A stretch of DNA of 64,000 nucleotides from Hungatella sp. UBA4396 (GCA_002389905.1 DGRE01000024.1:64140-128139), one strand, 5' to 3'. Counted from the stretch's first letter, positions 33,383 through 43,097 are shown. Numbers and translations: made by a program. The notes: generated by a model from the letters alone, not told the origin.

Positions 33383-34687
33383 CTATGCGATCTCGCCTGT
33401 TTTATCTTTTCTCCGTTTTGGAGCCAGCGGCTTTCTGGGAACTGTCATATCCCTGTAAACCAGCTCCGGTTCGCCTTTCTGATCCACAACTTCTTTGGTA
33501 ATCGTACAGATTCCAATGCTGCTGTCAGACGGGATTTCATACATCATATCCATCATGACGCTTTCCATAATGGAACGCAGTCCTCTGGCTCCGGTTTTCC
33601 GCTCCACTGCCAGTTCTGCAATCCGTTCCACTGCTTCCCTGGTCAGTTCCAGCTTTACGTCATCCAGCTCAAACAGCTTTTGATACTGCTTGATCAGGGC
33701 ATTTTTCGGCTCTGTCAGAATTCTCACCAGGGCTTCCCTGTCCAAAAGCTCCAGGGATACGGTAACCGGCACACGGCCGATAAACTCCGGTATGAGTCCG
33801 AACTTTACCAGATCCTGAGGCAGGGTCTTCTTCAAAAGACCGTCAATATCTGTCCTGTTCTTATCAACTATTTCCGCATTGAAGCCGATGGAGCCTGCGC
33901 TCAAACGGCGTTCAATGATTTTTTCCAATCCGTCAAAGGCTCCTCCGCAGATAAACAGAATGTTGGTGGTATTGATCTGCAAAAGCTCCTGGTGAGGATG
34001 CTTTCTTCCTCCCTGAGGCGGAACGCTTGCAACGGTTCCCTCCAGAATCTTTAAAAGGGCCTGCTGTACGCCCTCACCGGAAACATCTCTGGTGATGGAC
34101 ACATTCTCTGACTTCTTTGTGATCTTATCGATCTCATCAATATAAATAATTCCATATTCTGCTCTGGCAATGTCATAATCAGCGGCCTGAATCAGCTTTA
34201 AAAGGATATTTTCCACATCCTCACCTACATAGCCGGCCTCTGTCAGGGCAGTTGCATCTGCAATGGCAAAGGGAACATTTAACACCTTCGCCAGGGTCTG
34301 AGCAAGATAGGTTTTGCCGGAACCGGTAGGTCCTAACATGAGAATATTGCTCTTTTGCACATCCACATCCAGCTTCTTCCTAGAAGTGATTCTCTTGTAA
34401 TGGTTATAGACTGCGACAGACAGTACTTTTTTTGCTCCATCCTGACCAATGACATAGTCATCCAGAAACTCCTTGATTTCCTTAGGCTTCATCAGATTGA
34501 TTTCACCGAAATCGGGAGACTGGGCCTCCTCCTGATCATCGAATTCTTCCTCTAATATCTCTGCACACAAGTCGATGCATTCATCACAAATATAGACATT
34601 ATTGGAACCGGCAATCAGTTTCTTTACCTGGTCCTGGGACTTTCCGCAAAAAGAACACCTGATCTTGTCATCTGTTCTAATCGGCAT
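33383..34687 (-). CDS. clpX: ClpX, ATPase subunit of the ClpXP protease
   Basis: This 434-residue AAA+ unfoldase feeds substrates to ClpP. The N-terminal zinc domain shows CSFCGKSQ and CDECIDLC. Walker A is GPTGSGKTYLAQ near residue 118, Walker B is IIYIDEIDK, and the ClpP-contact loop is within IGFNAE. Sensor and C-terminal segments (GARGLRSIMESVMMDMMYEI) are complete. It follows clpP, separated by a tandem double-hairpin repeat rather than the usual short spacer. Confidence 0.97.
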   Translation of the reverse strand: MPIRTDDKIRCSFCGKSQDQVKKLIAGSNNVYICDECIDLCAEILEEEFDDQEEAQSPDFGEINLMKPKEIKEFLDDYVIGQDGAKKVLSVAVYNHYKRITSRKKLDVDVQKSNILMLGPTGSGKTYLAQTLAKVLNVPFAIADATALTEAGYVGEDVENILLKLIQAADYDIARAEYGIIYIDEIDKITKKSENVSITRDVSGEGVQQALLKILEGTVASVPPQGGRKHPHQELLQINTTNILFICGGAFDGLEKIIERRLSAGSIGFNAEIVDKNRTDIDGLLKKTLPQDLVKFGLIPEFIGRVPVTVSLELLDREALVRILTEPKNALIKQYQKLFELDDVKLELTREAVERIAELAVERKTGARGLRSIMESVMMDMMYEIPSDSSIGICTITKEVVDQKGEPELVYRDMTVPRKPLAPKRRKDKTGEIA

Positions 34688-34703
34688 ATATACACCTCAT
34701 GCT

Positions 34704-34840
34704 TTCCTTATAAATCGCCCATGCACTTTGGGCATGATGGGATACCCGTAGGGTGATTCCTTATAAATCGCCCATGCACTTTGGGCATAAAGGGATACCC
34801 GTAGGGTGATTCCTTATAAATCGCCCGTGCACTTTGGGCA
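34704..34840. repeat. Tandem double-hairpin repeat, 2.6 units, between clpP and clpX
   Basis: Two complete 53-bp units (34704-34756, 34757-34809) and a partial third (to 34840) are nearly identical. Each unit has two small hairpins: GCCCATGCACTTTGGGC and ACCCGTAGGGT. Related copies occur at 46218-46323 and 55278-55333. It has no coding potential and looks like a REP-type dispersed element. Confidence 0.85.
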
Positions 34841-34848
34841 AGCATCAT

Positions 34849-35442
34849 TTACGCTTCTTTGTTATGGCTGTAGATAATATCATCAATCAGGCCATATGCT
34901 TTTGCTTCTTCGGCGTTCATATAATTGTCGCGCTCTGTATCCCGCTCAATCACTTCATAAGGCTGCCCTGTATTAGCGGACAGAATCTCATTTAAACGCT
35001 TTTTAATCTTTAAAATGTTTTCAGCTACAATCCGGATCTCCGTAGCCTGGCCTCTGGCACCGCCGGAGGGCTGATGAATCATGACTTCTGCATTTGGAAG
35101 AGCAAATCTCTTTCCTTTTGCTCCGCCTGCCAGTAAAAAGGCTCCCATGCTGGCTGCCATACCCATACAAACGGTGGAAACATCACATTTAATATAATTC
35201 ATGGTATCGTAAATCGCCATACCTGCAGTGACGGAACCTCCCGGGCTGTTAATGTAGAGGTTAATATCCTTATTGGGATCTTCCGCCTCTAAAAACAGCA
35301 GCTGTGCCACAACAAGGCTTGCGGATACATCAGACACTTCTTCGCCCAGGAATATGATACGTTCTTTTAAAAGGCGGGAATAAATATCGTAAGAGCGCTC
35401 GCCCTTACTGGTTGATTCTATGACATAAGGTACTAAACTCAT
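34849..35442 (-). CDS. clpP: ClpP, proteolytic subunit
   Basis: This 197-residue serine peptidase forms the ClpXP barrel. The catalytic serine is in GMAASMGAFLLAGG near residue 98, the histidine in VMIHQPSGG near 123, and the aspartate in ERDTERDNYM near 172. The N-terminal VIESTSKGERSYDIYSRLL is canonical. It lies between tig and clpX, the common order tig-clpP-clpX. Confidence 0.97.
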   Translation of the reverse strand: MSLVPYVIESTSKGERSYDIYSRLLKERIIFLGEEVSDVSASLVVAQLLFLEAEDPNKDINLYINSPGGSVTAGMAIYDTMNYIKCDVSTVCMGMAASMGAFLLAGGAKGKRFALPNAEVMIHQPSGGARGQATEIRIVAENILKIKKRLNEILSANTGQPYEVIERDTERDNYMNAEEAKAYGLIDDIIYSHNKEA

Positions 35443-35476
35443 TTGTCTTCCTCCTGTCTGTTACTTCTCTTCATAG

Positions 35477-35515
35477 CCGAATAGACTCCCGACAAAACGT
35501 CAGGAATCTATCGGC
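35477..35515 (-). other. Long imperfect hairpin in the tig-clpP gap
   Basis: GCCGAATAGACTCCCGAC pairs with GTCAGGAATCTATCGGC with one bulge and two mismatches. There is no T-tract on either side, so a processing or stability hairpin between tig and clpP is more likely than a terminator. Confidence 0.45.
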
Positions 35516-35523
35516 CGGATTAC

Positions 35524-36810
35524 TTAAACTAATTTTGCTTCTGCAACCAGGAAATCAACTGCTTCCTGAACTGCCAAATCTTCCTTCATCTGCTCAAGGC
35601 CGGCTTCACCCATGAATTCCTTCACCTGTGAAACTTCCATTCTGTAAGCCTCTGCCATGCTGGCAATCTCTTTCTCAACTGCTTCATCAGAAGCGGTTAA
35701 GCCCTCTGTCTTAGCAACAGCCTCCAGTACCAGTCTGGTCTGGATTCTCTTAAGTGCCTGAGGCTTCATCTGCTCTCTTAAGACTTCGATGGTCATACCG
35801 GTAAACTTCATATACTGGTCAAGAGACAGGCCCTGGCTCTCCATTCTTCTTGCATAGTCATTAACCATGTTATTCAACTGGCTTTCGATCATTGCCTCCG
35901 GAATTTCCATGGAAGCATTTTCAATCACCTTTTCCACTACACGGTCTTCGTTCTCAGTAGCTGCTGCCTTCTCTTTTCTGGAAGCAACCTTTTCCCTGAT
36001 GTCATTTTTGTATTCTTCCAGGGTTTCAAACTCAGAAACTTCGCTTGCAAACTCATCGTTTAACTCAGGAAGCTCTTTTTTCTTAATTTCTTTAACAGTT
36101 ACCTTGAATAAAGCAGGCTTTCCTGCCAGTTCTGTAGCATGGTATTCATTTGGGAAGGTCACGTTTACTTCGCATGCCTCTCCGATGTTCTTGCCAATCA
36201 ACTGATCTTCAAAAGTATCGATGAAGGAGTGGGTGCCAATGGTAAGAGGATAATCCTCGCCCTTGCCGCCTTCAAATGGCTTTCCGTCTACAAAACCTTC
36301 AAAGTCAATGACTGTCTGGTCGCCGTCTTCCACTGCTCTGTCCTCTACGGTGATCAGTCTGGAATTTTGCTCCTGAACTCTCTTTAACTCTGCATCAATA
36401 TCTTCATCGGTCACATCAGCAGATGCTCTGGTTACTTCAATCCCCTTGTACTCACCCAGAGTTACATCCGGCTTCACTGCAACAGTTGCAGTATAGATCA
36501 GGGTTTTTCCCTTCTCAACCTGTACGATATCAATTTCAGGTCTGGATACGATCTCCAGTCCGCTTTCCTCTGCTGCATTGCCATATGTTGCATCAAGAGC
36601 TTCGTTTATTGCATCTTCGTATAAAACGCCTGCTCCATACATCTTTTCAATCATGGCCTGAGGAGCTTTTCCTTTTCTGAATCCAGGAATGTTGAATCTG
36701 CCCTTATTCTTATTATAAGCTGCAGTAAGAGCCTTATCAAACTCTTCAGCTGATACCTCTACGGTTAACTTTGCCATGTTTTTTTCTAATTTTTCTACTT
36801 GTAAACTCAT
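35524..36810 (-). CDS. tig: Trigger factor, ribosome-associated chaperone
   Basis: This 428-residue chaperone binds nascent chains at the ribosome exit. The ribosome-binding signature is FNIPGFRKGKAP near residue 42, followed by the FKBP-type PPIase domain (VEDGDQTVIDFEGFVDGKPF) and the helical C-terminal domain. I chose ATG 36810 (MSLQVEKLEKNM) because AAGGAGG lies 9 nt before it and family members start here. The -10-like TATAAT on the minus strand at 36877-36882 may be its promoter. Confidence 0.96.
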   Translation of the reverse strand: MSLQVEKLEKNMAKLTVEVSAEEFDKALTAAYNKNKGRFNIPGFRKGKAPQAMIEKMYGAGVLYEDAINEALDATYGNAAEESGLEIVSRPEIDIVQVEKGKTLIYTATVAVKPDVTLGEYKGIEVTRASADVTDEDIDAELKRVQEQNSRLITVEDRAVEDGDQTVIDFEGFVDGKPFEGGKGEDYPLTIGTHSFIDTFEDQLIGKNIGEACEVNVTFPNEYHATELAGKPALFKVTVKEIKKKELPELNDEFASEVSEFETLEEYKNDIREKVASRKEKAAATENEDRVVEKVIENASMEIPEAMIESQLNNMVNDYARRMESQGLSLDQYMKFTGMTIEVLREQMKPQALKRIQTRLVLEAVAKTEGLTASDEAVEKEIASMAEAYRMEVSQVKEFMGEAGLEQMKEDLAVQEAVDFLVAEAKLV

Positions 36811-36923
36811 TAATGGGTTCCTCCTTGAGATATATGTGAACCGCCATACCGTGAGGGCGTTACACTTCAATTTAGCATTATAACATACTCGTCCTGTAAA
36901 TTCCAGTACTATTTATGATAAAA

Positions 36924-39893
36924 TCAGGTTTTTCCTGAAAACTCCTGCATCTTCTTTGAGATGTAAGGATCAAGAGGACGAATTTCCATCTGGGGCCGGG
37001 CGATATAATACCCCTGAAACAGGGAAATGCCCCAATCCATGAGAAATTTCAGCTCCTCCGCAGTCTCCACCCCTTCTGCCAGAACCTGTATGTGATTCCG
37101 CTCAGCAAAGTCCAGAAGGCTTTTTAAGATGATCTGACGGTTCTGGTCCTTGTGCACTTCTCTCACAATGCTCATGTCCACCTTTACAATGTCCGGCTTC
37201 ATGCGCAGAAGAATAGCCTCGCTGTTATATCCGGTCCCAAAATCGTCTACAGCGGTCTGGGCCGTCCAGCGCTTTGCCATGTCCAGCTTACGTGTCATAA
37301 AGTCCTTGCTGGCAGGCTCACTCTCTGTCATTTCAATGACAACCCGGTTAAGCATATCTCCGTACTGCGCCTCCAGCTTCAGCCAGTCCTCCTCTTCCAG
37401 GCAGACACTGGCAATGGAATTAATAAACAGCTTCTCTTCCTTTCCCAGATGTCCCGCTTCCATTTCTGCCGCCGCCGCTTTCATTCCGGAAAACCAGGTG
37501 ACCACCTCCATCTGAGGAAGCTTCGCCTGGGTCCTGGCCAGATTTAAGACTTCATCCACACCCTTTATATTGGTAAATTCCGGCCTCATCAAAAGCTCAT
37601 AGCCGTAAATTGCACCTTCTCTTGTGGCAATGGGCTGGAAGGCAAAGCGGACCTCCCCCGTATCCAGCATATGATTAAATTCTTCACTGCCGGCCAGCAT
37701 ATAGGAATTGCGGATGTATTCATTATAATTAAATTCCTTGACCATTCCCTTGACGCTGTGCTTTACCATATACATGGCAAAGTCCGCATAGCTGAATAAG
37801 GCATCAAAGGAATCTGCATCCTCCGGATACCATGACAGCCCTCCGGATACACGGATAGGGAACTGATATCCGCCCTCCACCTCCAGCTTGGCCTTCCGGA
37901 CCTTGTTCATAAAGGCTTCTACCCGCCCTCTGATCTCTTCCTTATCCGCACCTCCCAGAAAGGCAACAAATTCATCACCCGAGTACCGGGATACAATAGC
38001 TCCGTATTTTATCAGACGCTTCATGCAGCTTGCAAAGAGAACCAGATACCGGTCCCCCTCATCGTGGCCGTAGGTATCATTGATAAACTTTAAATTATCC
38101 AGATCCCACATAATGACTGCGGCAACCGGGTCCTTCTGAAGGTCCATAGCCTCCCTTACCTGCTCCCGGAATGCCCTCCGGTTGTAAAGATCTGTTAAAA
38201 GGTCGAAGTTGCGCTCCCGCTCCAGCTTTTCCTTTTCTTCAATATCTGCCGTCACATCCGAACAGACTCCAAGCATCATTCCTGTTTCGGACTCATCCAG
38301 GATAAATTCCACCCACCGTTTTCCTTCCGTCCCCCCCAGACACCTGACAATACGGTTCCCTCTCATCTTGATTCCGGAAAATGTCCCTGCCATACTGGCT
38401 TCAAATTCCCGTATACTCAAGTAGCAGTAAGGTTCCTGCATCTCTCCCCAGCCCAGCAGTTCAAAGAGGGAGCGGCTGCAAAAAACCTTATCGCTCTCGT
38501 CATCGTACTCAAAAACCCCAATCAAAACATTGGCATGCTCCAGAATACTGGATATCTTGGAAGAAGCCCGTTCCACTTCCCGGTTCAGCTGTTCAATGGT
38601 TTCCGTCAATTCGTCGATTTCACTGATATGCACCCGTTTCAGTGTCAGTCCCCGGTTTACAGACTTTCTCCTAAGCTGCATGGACAGTCCCAAAATGGGT
38701 TCCGTCACAATTCTTCCCAGAACATAGGTTCCCAGCATACTGAGAAGAAGAGGAAACAAAATAGAGCTGAAAAGCATACGCCGAATGCCATGATAAAAAG
38801 ACAGCAGATCCTTCTGGCGGGCAACACCTGCCAGCACCCATTCCTCTTCCTCAAAAGGGCTGTTGCTGCCATATATATCAAAGGTTTTTATGCTGGCATA
38901 CCACTTGGTTCCGTCAGGGGATTCCAGCTGGCTGATGTCTTCGCCGCTATAATCCTTGTAATGAATCTCCTGATTTTCGTTAAAATACTGATTATATAAG
39001 TATCCTGAGCTGACAACGGGAACAATGGTATTGGTCCCTTTCTTTCTCAGTCCCAGAATCCAGCATTCCTCAAAGCCGGATTGGGACTGGTCCTTTTCCA
39101 GAAGCCCCTTCATCTGGCTTAAGGTCATTTCCAGACCGCATACACCTGCCACAGTTCCGTCACTGAGAATGACCGGAATGGAATAAGTGATCACCGGCAT
39201 GTCCTTGGGACTTAACCGGAAAGCAGGGCTTAAATAAGCAAATTTGATGGCATCTGACTGCCTGGCCTGATTTTCAACCGCAAGATTATAAGGCTTATGG
39301 TAAAAAGAAGCAAACTCCTCCGTCTCCTCAAATCCCAGTTCCCAAAAGGAGTCCAGGGGAATCCCGTACTTTTCTGCAACAGAAGGAAGTCCCCGTTCCA
39401 TGAGGAGCGAGGAATTATCCTTCAAATACCCTTCGGAGTTGGAATTCCGTACATAAAAGCCGGCCCGCATTCCCTCCGGGCTGTTTTGGGCTGCAGGACC
39501 GTTTAAAATCAAAAAGACTCCCGTCGCATTGTTTAAATGAAGCACGTCTATGGATTTTTCCATCGTTCTTTCCACAATTTTCCGGTTCAGTTCATAATCC
39601 TGAAAAATATCCTTGGGCTTTCTGCCGTTCCTTTCCAGAATCTGCTGAATTTCAGTAGCCATGAAATCAGGACTATTCAGCATAATCCCCCAATTGTAAA
39701 CAGTTTCCTTTTCTAATCCCAGTTTTCTGTTTTCCGTGTTTTCATTTAATATGTGGATTTCATTATTCTTTAACTTGATGGAAACTCCGCCAAACAGAAC
39801 CATTCCCAATATTACCGCTGCCTGTAAAACCAGAAGAAACAGCAGCGGTCCCAGCAGACGATTTCGGATGGATTCACTTCTCTTATTTTTCAT
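36924..39893 (-). CDS. Membrane GGDEF-EAL protein with extracellular sensor domain
   Basis: This 989-residue protein is predicted to turn over cyclic di-GMP. A membrane helix at about 14-36 is followed by a long outer sensor region (Cache-like). A second helix near 370-392 (LFPLLLSMLGTYVLGRI), a HAMP-like linker and a PAS-like region follow. The cyclase site reads YSGDEF instead of GGDEF near 655. The EAL domain has YELLMRPEF for the EAL motif, TESEP, DDFGTGYNS and LAEGVET, so the metal and catalytic residues look kept. It starts 3 bp after a binding-lipoprotein gene, suggesting that the lipoprotein presents a ligand to the sensor domain. Confidence 0.92.
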   Translation of the reverse strand: MKNKRSESIRNRLLGPLLFLLVLQAAVILGMVLFGGVSIKLKNNEIHILNENTENRKLGLEKETVYNWGIMLNSPDFMATEIQQILERNGRKPKDIFQDYELNRKIVERTMEKSIDVLHLNNATGVFLILNGPAAQNSPEGMRAGFYVRNSNSEGYLKDNSSLLMERGLPSVAEKYGIPLDSFWELGFEETEEFASFYHKPYNLAVENQARQSDAIKFAYLSPAFRLSPKDMPVITYSIPVILSDGTVAGVCGLEMTLSQMKGLLEKDQSQSGFEECWILGLRKKGTNTIVPVVSSGYLYNQYFNENQEIHYKDYSGEDISQLESPDGTKWYASIKTFDIYGSNSPFEEEEWVLAGVARQKDLLSFYHGIRRMLFSSILFPLLLSMLGTYVLGRIVTEPILGLSMQLRRKSVNRGLTLKRVHISEIDELTETIEQLNREVERASSKISSILEHANVLIGVFEYDDESDKVFCSRSLFELLGWGEMQEPYCYLSIREFEASMAGTFSGIKMRGNRIVRCLGGTEGKRWVEFILDESETGMMLGVCSDVTADIEEKEKLERERNFDLLTDLYNRRAFREQVREAMDLQKDPVAAVIMWDLDNLKFINDTYGHDEGDRYLVLFASCMKRLIKYGAIVSRYSGDEFVAFLGGADKEEIRGRVEAFMNKVRKAKLEVEGGYQFPIRVSGGLSWYPEDADSFDALFSYADFAMYMVKHSVKGMVKEFNYNEYIRNSYMLAGSEEFNHMLDTGEVRFAFQPIATREGAIYGYELLMRPEFTNIKGVDEVLNLARTQAKLPQMEVVTWFSGMKAAAAEMEAGHLGKEEKLFINSIASVCLEEEDWLKLEAQYGDMLNRVVIEMTESEPASKDFMTRKLDMAKRWTAQTAVDDFGTGYNSEAILLRMKPDIVKVDMSIVREVHKDQNRQIILKSLLDFAERNHIQVLAEGVETAEELKFLMDWGISLFQGYYIARPQMEIRPLDPYISKKMQEFSGKT

Positions 39894-39896
39894 AAA

Positions 39897-41342
39897 TTAC
39901 TCTCCGATAATCTCCTCAAGCTGCTGCTTCGTAGTCTCATACCAAACATTAAAGTTTTCATCCGTCACAAAATCCGCCACAGCTTCCTCCCGGGAAACGC
40001 CCTGGCTGATCAGTGTCCGTACCTTTTCATAATCCTCCCTGGCTTTTGAGGACATGGATGAGGAGAGAATGCCTCTGGCTTTATCACCGCCCTGAAAGGG
40101 CTTTGCAGTATAGAGCCGGTAACGGTTTACCGTGTCCAATCCAATCACAAGGTTCTGGGCAGCAGGGCTGCCTTCTCCTGACTTCTCTAAAAAAGGAGTT
40201 AAGACCTCCTCCGCCGCAGACATCTTTTTCACCGGAAGGTAGCCGGAGCCTATGGCAAAGTCTAAGTTATTCTCTACACTGGTGAGAGACTTTAAAAAGC
40301 TGACTGCCGCAGACTCCCGCCTTTCGTCTGACTTCACCACCATCATGCCGGCCCCCTGCTGAACTGCAATGGGAGCCGTTCCTTCAAAATTGGGAAGGTG
40401 GTAAAGCTTGTTCTCTATGGCATAGTTGGTTCCATCCTCTAAGGTAACAGAGGTGGGAAAATAAGCGATTCCAGTGGTGGAACCCACTACTGCAGCCAAT
40501 TTTCCTGTTTTCACATCATCACTTCGAAACTTTCCATAAGCTCCGAAATATCCGTTGATATAGGGAACGTAATAATTATCCCACAGCTTTCTCATGGCTT
40601 CCTTATTAAAATCCAGAACCACCGTCCCATTCTCAGCCTTGAAAATCTCATGGCCCAGCTGCAGGCTGCCGATAATCATATAATTGGCAAAGGCGTCCCT
40701 TCCAAAGAATGCCTTCCCATCCTCCTGCGCTTCTGTCAGACTGTCCGTCCATTTGTAGTAGGCCTCCGATACACGGGTAATGCCCTCCCAGGTGGAAAAG
40801 GCTTCCTCTGTTTCTCCTGTGGCCTCTGCAAACTTGTCCCAGTCTGTTTTATTAATGGCGAGGATTTCCGTTGACTTGGCAATGGGAAATACCTTTAAGC
40901 CGCTGCCGCTGTCAAACCTTCCCTCTTCTATGTAGGCGGACACATATTCCTCCAGCTCTTTTTCCGTCAAATACTTGCTTAAGTCTGCTGCCAGTCCCAT
41001 CTGGTCCACTTCATACACCTTATCCACATAAGCGGAAAATATATCAGGCAGAGGCTCTGCCCCCACTTTCTTTTCAATGCTGTCGCTGACGGCTGCACTC
41101 AGTTCATCAATGCTCCCTTTATTAAATGCTTTGACGACGACATTATTTTTCCTGCCTTCATTCTCATTAAACGCCTGAACCAGGCTGTCAAACCCCTCTT
41201 TCTGGACACCGTTGTAATAATGCCAGACCGTAATGGTCACCGGGTCATTTCCTGATCCTTTATCTGTATTCTTTTTATCACATCCTGAAAACAGTGTAAG
41301 GGAAGCTGCCGCCAGAACCGGTAATATCCATCTCATTTTCAT
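39897..41342 (-). CDS. Extracellular solute-binding lipoprotein, family 1
   Basis: This 481-residue lipoprotein has a signal peptide with lipobox LFSGC near residue 18, then a family 1 binding domain (VTITVWHYYNGVQKEGFDSL; LPDIFSAYVDKVYEVDQMG; AAVVGSTTGIAYFP). I used ATG 41342 because GGGGAG lies 8 nt upstream and the signal peptide begins there. No permease or ATPase is beside it. Instead it is joined to a GGDEF-EAL gene 3 bp downstream, so a sensing role is more likely than transport. Ligand unknown. Confidence 0.85.
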   Translation of the reverse strand: MKMRWILPVLAAASLTLFSGCDKKNTDKGSGNDPVTITVWHYYNGVQKEGFDSLVQAFNENEGRKNNVVVKAFNKGSIDELSAAVSDSIEKKVGAEPLPDIFSAYVDKVYEVDQMGLAADLSKYLTEKELEEYVSAYIEEGRFDSGSGLKVFPIAKSTEILAINKTDWDKFAEATGETEEAFSTWEGITRVSEAYYKWTDSLTEAQEDGKAFFGRDAFANYMIIGSLQLGHEIFKAENGTVVLDFNKEAMRKLWDNYYVPYINGYFGAYGKFRSDDVKTGKLAAVVGSTTGIAYFPTSVTLEDGTNYAIENKLYHLPNFEGTAPIAVQQGAGMMVVKSDERRESAAVSFLKSLTSVENNLDFAIGSGYLPVKKMSAAEEVLTPFLEKSGEGSPAAQNLVIGLDTVNRYRLYTAKPFQGGDKARGILSSSMSSKAREDYEKVRTLISQGVSREEAVADFVTDENFNVWYETTKQQLEEIIGE

Positions 41343-41346
41343 GCAC

Positions 41347-41919
41347 TTATCTCCCCGGCATAGCCTGATCGTACTGGATCGCCTCCTGAATCCGGACAGC
41401 AAGCTTTTCATCCTCTAAAAGTCCTAAAAGTTCAATTCCAAGGTCCAAGGCATAGCCAAGCCCTCTGGCCGTGGTCACATTGCCGTCAGTCACAACTCCC
41501 TGACTGGTATGTTCAGCGCCCTTAAGCTCTGCCTCATAGCCGGGGTAACAGGTGGCTTTTTTTCCTTCCAGAATGCCCAGCTTTCCCAAAACGCTGGGAG
41601 CGGCACAGATTGCTGCAATCCTCTTATTCTCTGCATGGGCCTTTTTTAAGGCCAGAGCAAGGCCTTCATGGGCCCCCAGATGCTTCGTCCCCGGCATTCC
41701 GCCCGGAAGGAAGAGAAGGTCTGCGTCATCGCAGTCCACCTCAGAAAACTCATAATCCGCCTGCAGACGGATTCCATGAGAAGTTACCACATCCTTTTTC
41801 CCGGTAACGGAAACCAGCTTTACATCCTGTCCTCCTCTTATTAACACATCCACTACTGCCAAAAGCTCCACTTCTTCTGATCCATCTGCTACAAAACCAT
41901 ATACTTTTGCCATTTTCAT
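41347..41919 (-). CDS. DJ-1/PfpI family protein
   Basis: This 190-residue DJ-1/ThiJ family protein has the nucleophile-elbow cysteine in RIAAICAAPSVLGK near residue 105 and the oxyanion segment LLFLPGGMPGTKHL near 70. Family members include glyoxalase III, protein deglycases and redox sensors; the sequence does not choose. Its start overlaps the upstream binding-protein stop by 4 nt, and its end lies 4 bp before the next lipoprotein gene. Confidence 0.9.
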   Translation of the reverse strand: MKMAKVYGFVADGSEEVELLAVVDVLIRGGQDVKLVSVTGKKDVVTSHGIRLQADYEFSEVDCDDADLLFLPGGMPGTKHLGAHEGLALALKKAHAENKRIAAICAAPSVLGKLGILEGKKATCYPGYEAELKGAEHTSQGVVTDGNVTTARGLGYALDLGIELLGLLEDEKLAVRIQEAIQYDQAMPGR

Positions 41920-42956
41920 TCTTCCCCTTCCAAATTTTGAAATGTACTGACTCCGGTGATCTTGATATAATCCACCAGATATGCTGTGTCAACTTCTTCG
42001 CCGCCAAGCATTTTTATTAAAATATCAGAGGCGGTCCGTGCCTGTCCCTCGTGATCATTTAAAACGGTACCAGTCATTTTTCCTTCTTTAATATATCCTA
42101 CCGTGTCCCTCAGTCCGTCTATCCCCACTAAAAGGATATCCTTTCCCGGCACACGGCCTGCTTCTTCTGCCGCCTTTAAGGCTCCGTTTGCCATGGCATC
42201 GTTGTTGCTGATAATGACCTCCAGCCTGCTGCCATAGGTATCAAGAGCAGTTTTAGCAAGCTTTTTCCCTTTTTCCTGATCCCATTGTCCGCTTCCGGAA
42301 AAAAGCTCCTCCGCTTCCATTCCTCCTGCCTCTAATGCCCTGATGGAATATTCTGTCCGGAAACGGCTGTCTTCATTTTCTTCTTCTCCCTTAAGCATGG
42401 CATAGGAAACAGTTCCGTCTCCATTTAAATCTCCCTTTTTCGGTGTTTCCAAAAGCAGCTCTCCCTGGTAAGTGCCTGCCTGTCTGGAATCCGTTCCCAC
42501 GCTTGACACAGCCATCTTATGTTCCTTCCAGCGGCTCTTCTCCTCTTCTCCAGGCTCCCTGTTGATGAAAACAAGGGGAATTCCAGCCTGGACGGCACTG
42601 TCAGCCAAATGGCCTGCTGCCTGTACATCCACTGGATTTACGATGATTCCATCACACCCTTCCGCAATAAACTGCTCCATCTGACGGTTTTGTTCTTCCT
42701 GGTCCCCGCCTGCATTGCGCATAACCACCTCAGCCTGATAGGCTTCCTCCAGATACTGCTTCAGTTCCAGACGGTAGAGCCTCATAAATTCATCGTCATA
42801 CCGGTAGATGCTCACTCCGATCTTAGGGCCTCTTTTTTCGGTTTCCTGGGTCTGCAGACTTTCCGTTTCTCCCTGATAGGGAGTACAGCCCCAAACCAGG
42901 CAGACAATTCCCACAATGAGAAAGCCTGCGGCAATCCATTTATTTAACTGTTTCAT
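41916..42956 (-). CDS. Galactose-type sugar-binding lipoprotein (MglB paralogue)
   Basis: This 346-residue periplasmic-binding-protein family 4 lipoprotein has lipobox LVWGC near residue 24. The mature part has the MglB pattern: GVSIYRYDDEFMRLYRLEL, VFINREPGEEEKSRW and the calcium loop DLNGDGTVSYAML. The start at 42956 has an AGGAG site. It is the first gene of an operon with a DJ-1-like protein, a second binding protein and a GGDEF-EAL protein, so it may feed a signalling pathway rather than the mgl transporter. Confidence 0.88.
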   Translation of the reverse strand: MKQLNKWIAAGFLIVGIVCLVWGCTPYQGETESLQTQETEKRGPKIGVSIYRYDDEFMRLYRLELKQYLEEAYQAEVVMRNAGGDQEEQNRQMEQFIAEGCDGIIVNPVDVQAAGHLADSAVQAGIPLVFINREPGEEEKSRWKEHKMAVSSVGTDSRQAGTYQGELLLETPKKGDLNGDGTVSYAMLKGEEENEDSRFRTEYSIRALEAGGMEAEELFSGSGQWDQEKGKKLAKTALDTYGSRLEVIISNNDAMANGALKAAEEAGRVPGKDILLVGIDGLRDTVGYIKEGKMTGTVLNDHEGQARTASDILIKMLGGEEVDTAYLVDYIKITGVSTFQNLEGEE

Positions 42957-43097
42957 AACTCCTATTCTCCTGCATGTTACTGTAGTTTCCATCTTACCAC
43001 GTTTTTCAGCTTTTTTCCACCATCTTCTATTTTTTACGTTCCTGTGGTATACTAAGGACATTTAACAGCAATTGACAGAAAACAGGAGGACTTATCC

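Noticed and set aside
34704..34840. Direct repeats that might be a CRISPR array
   Set aside because: The units are contiguous 53-bp copies with no unique spacers, contain two hairpins each, and no cas genes are nearby.
38535..38999. 154-codon open frame antisense to the GGDEF-EAL gene
   Set aside because: The opposite strand encodes a conserved multidomain protein; this frame shows no family signature.
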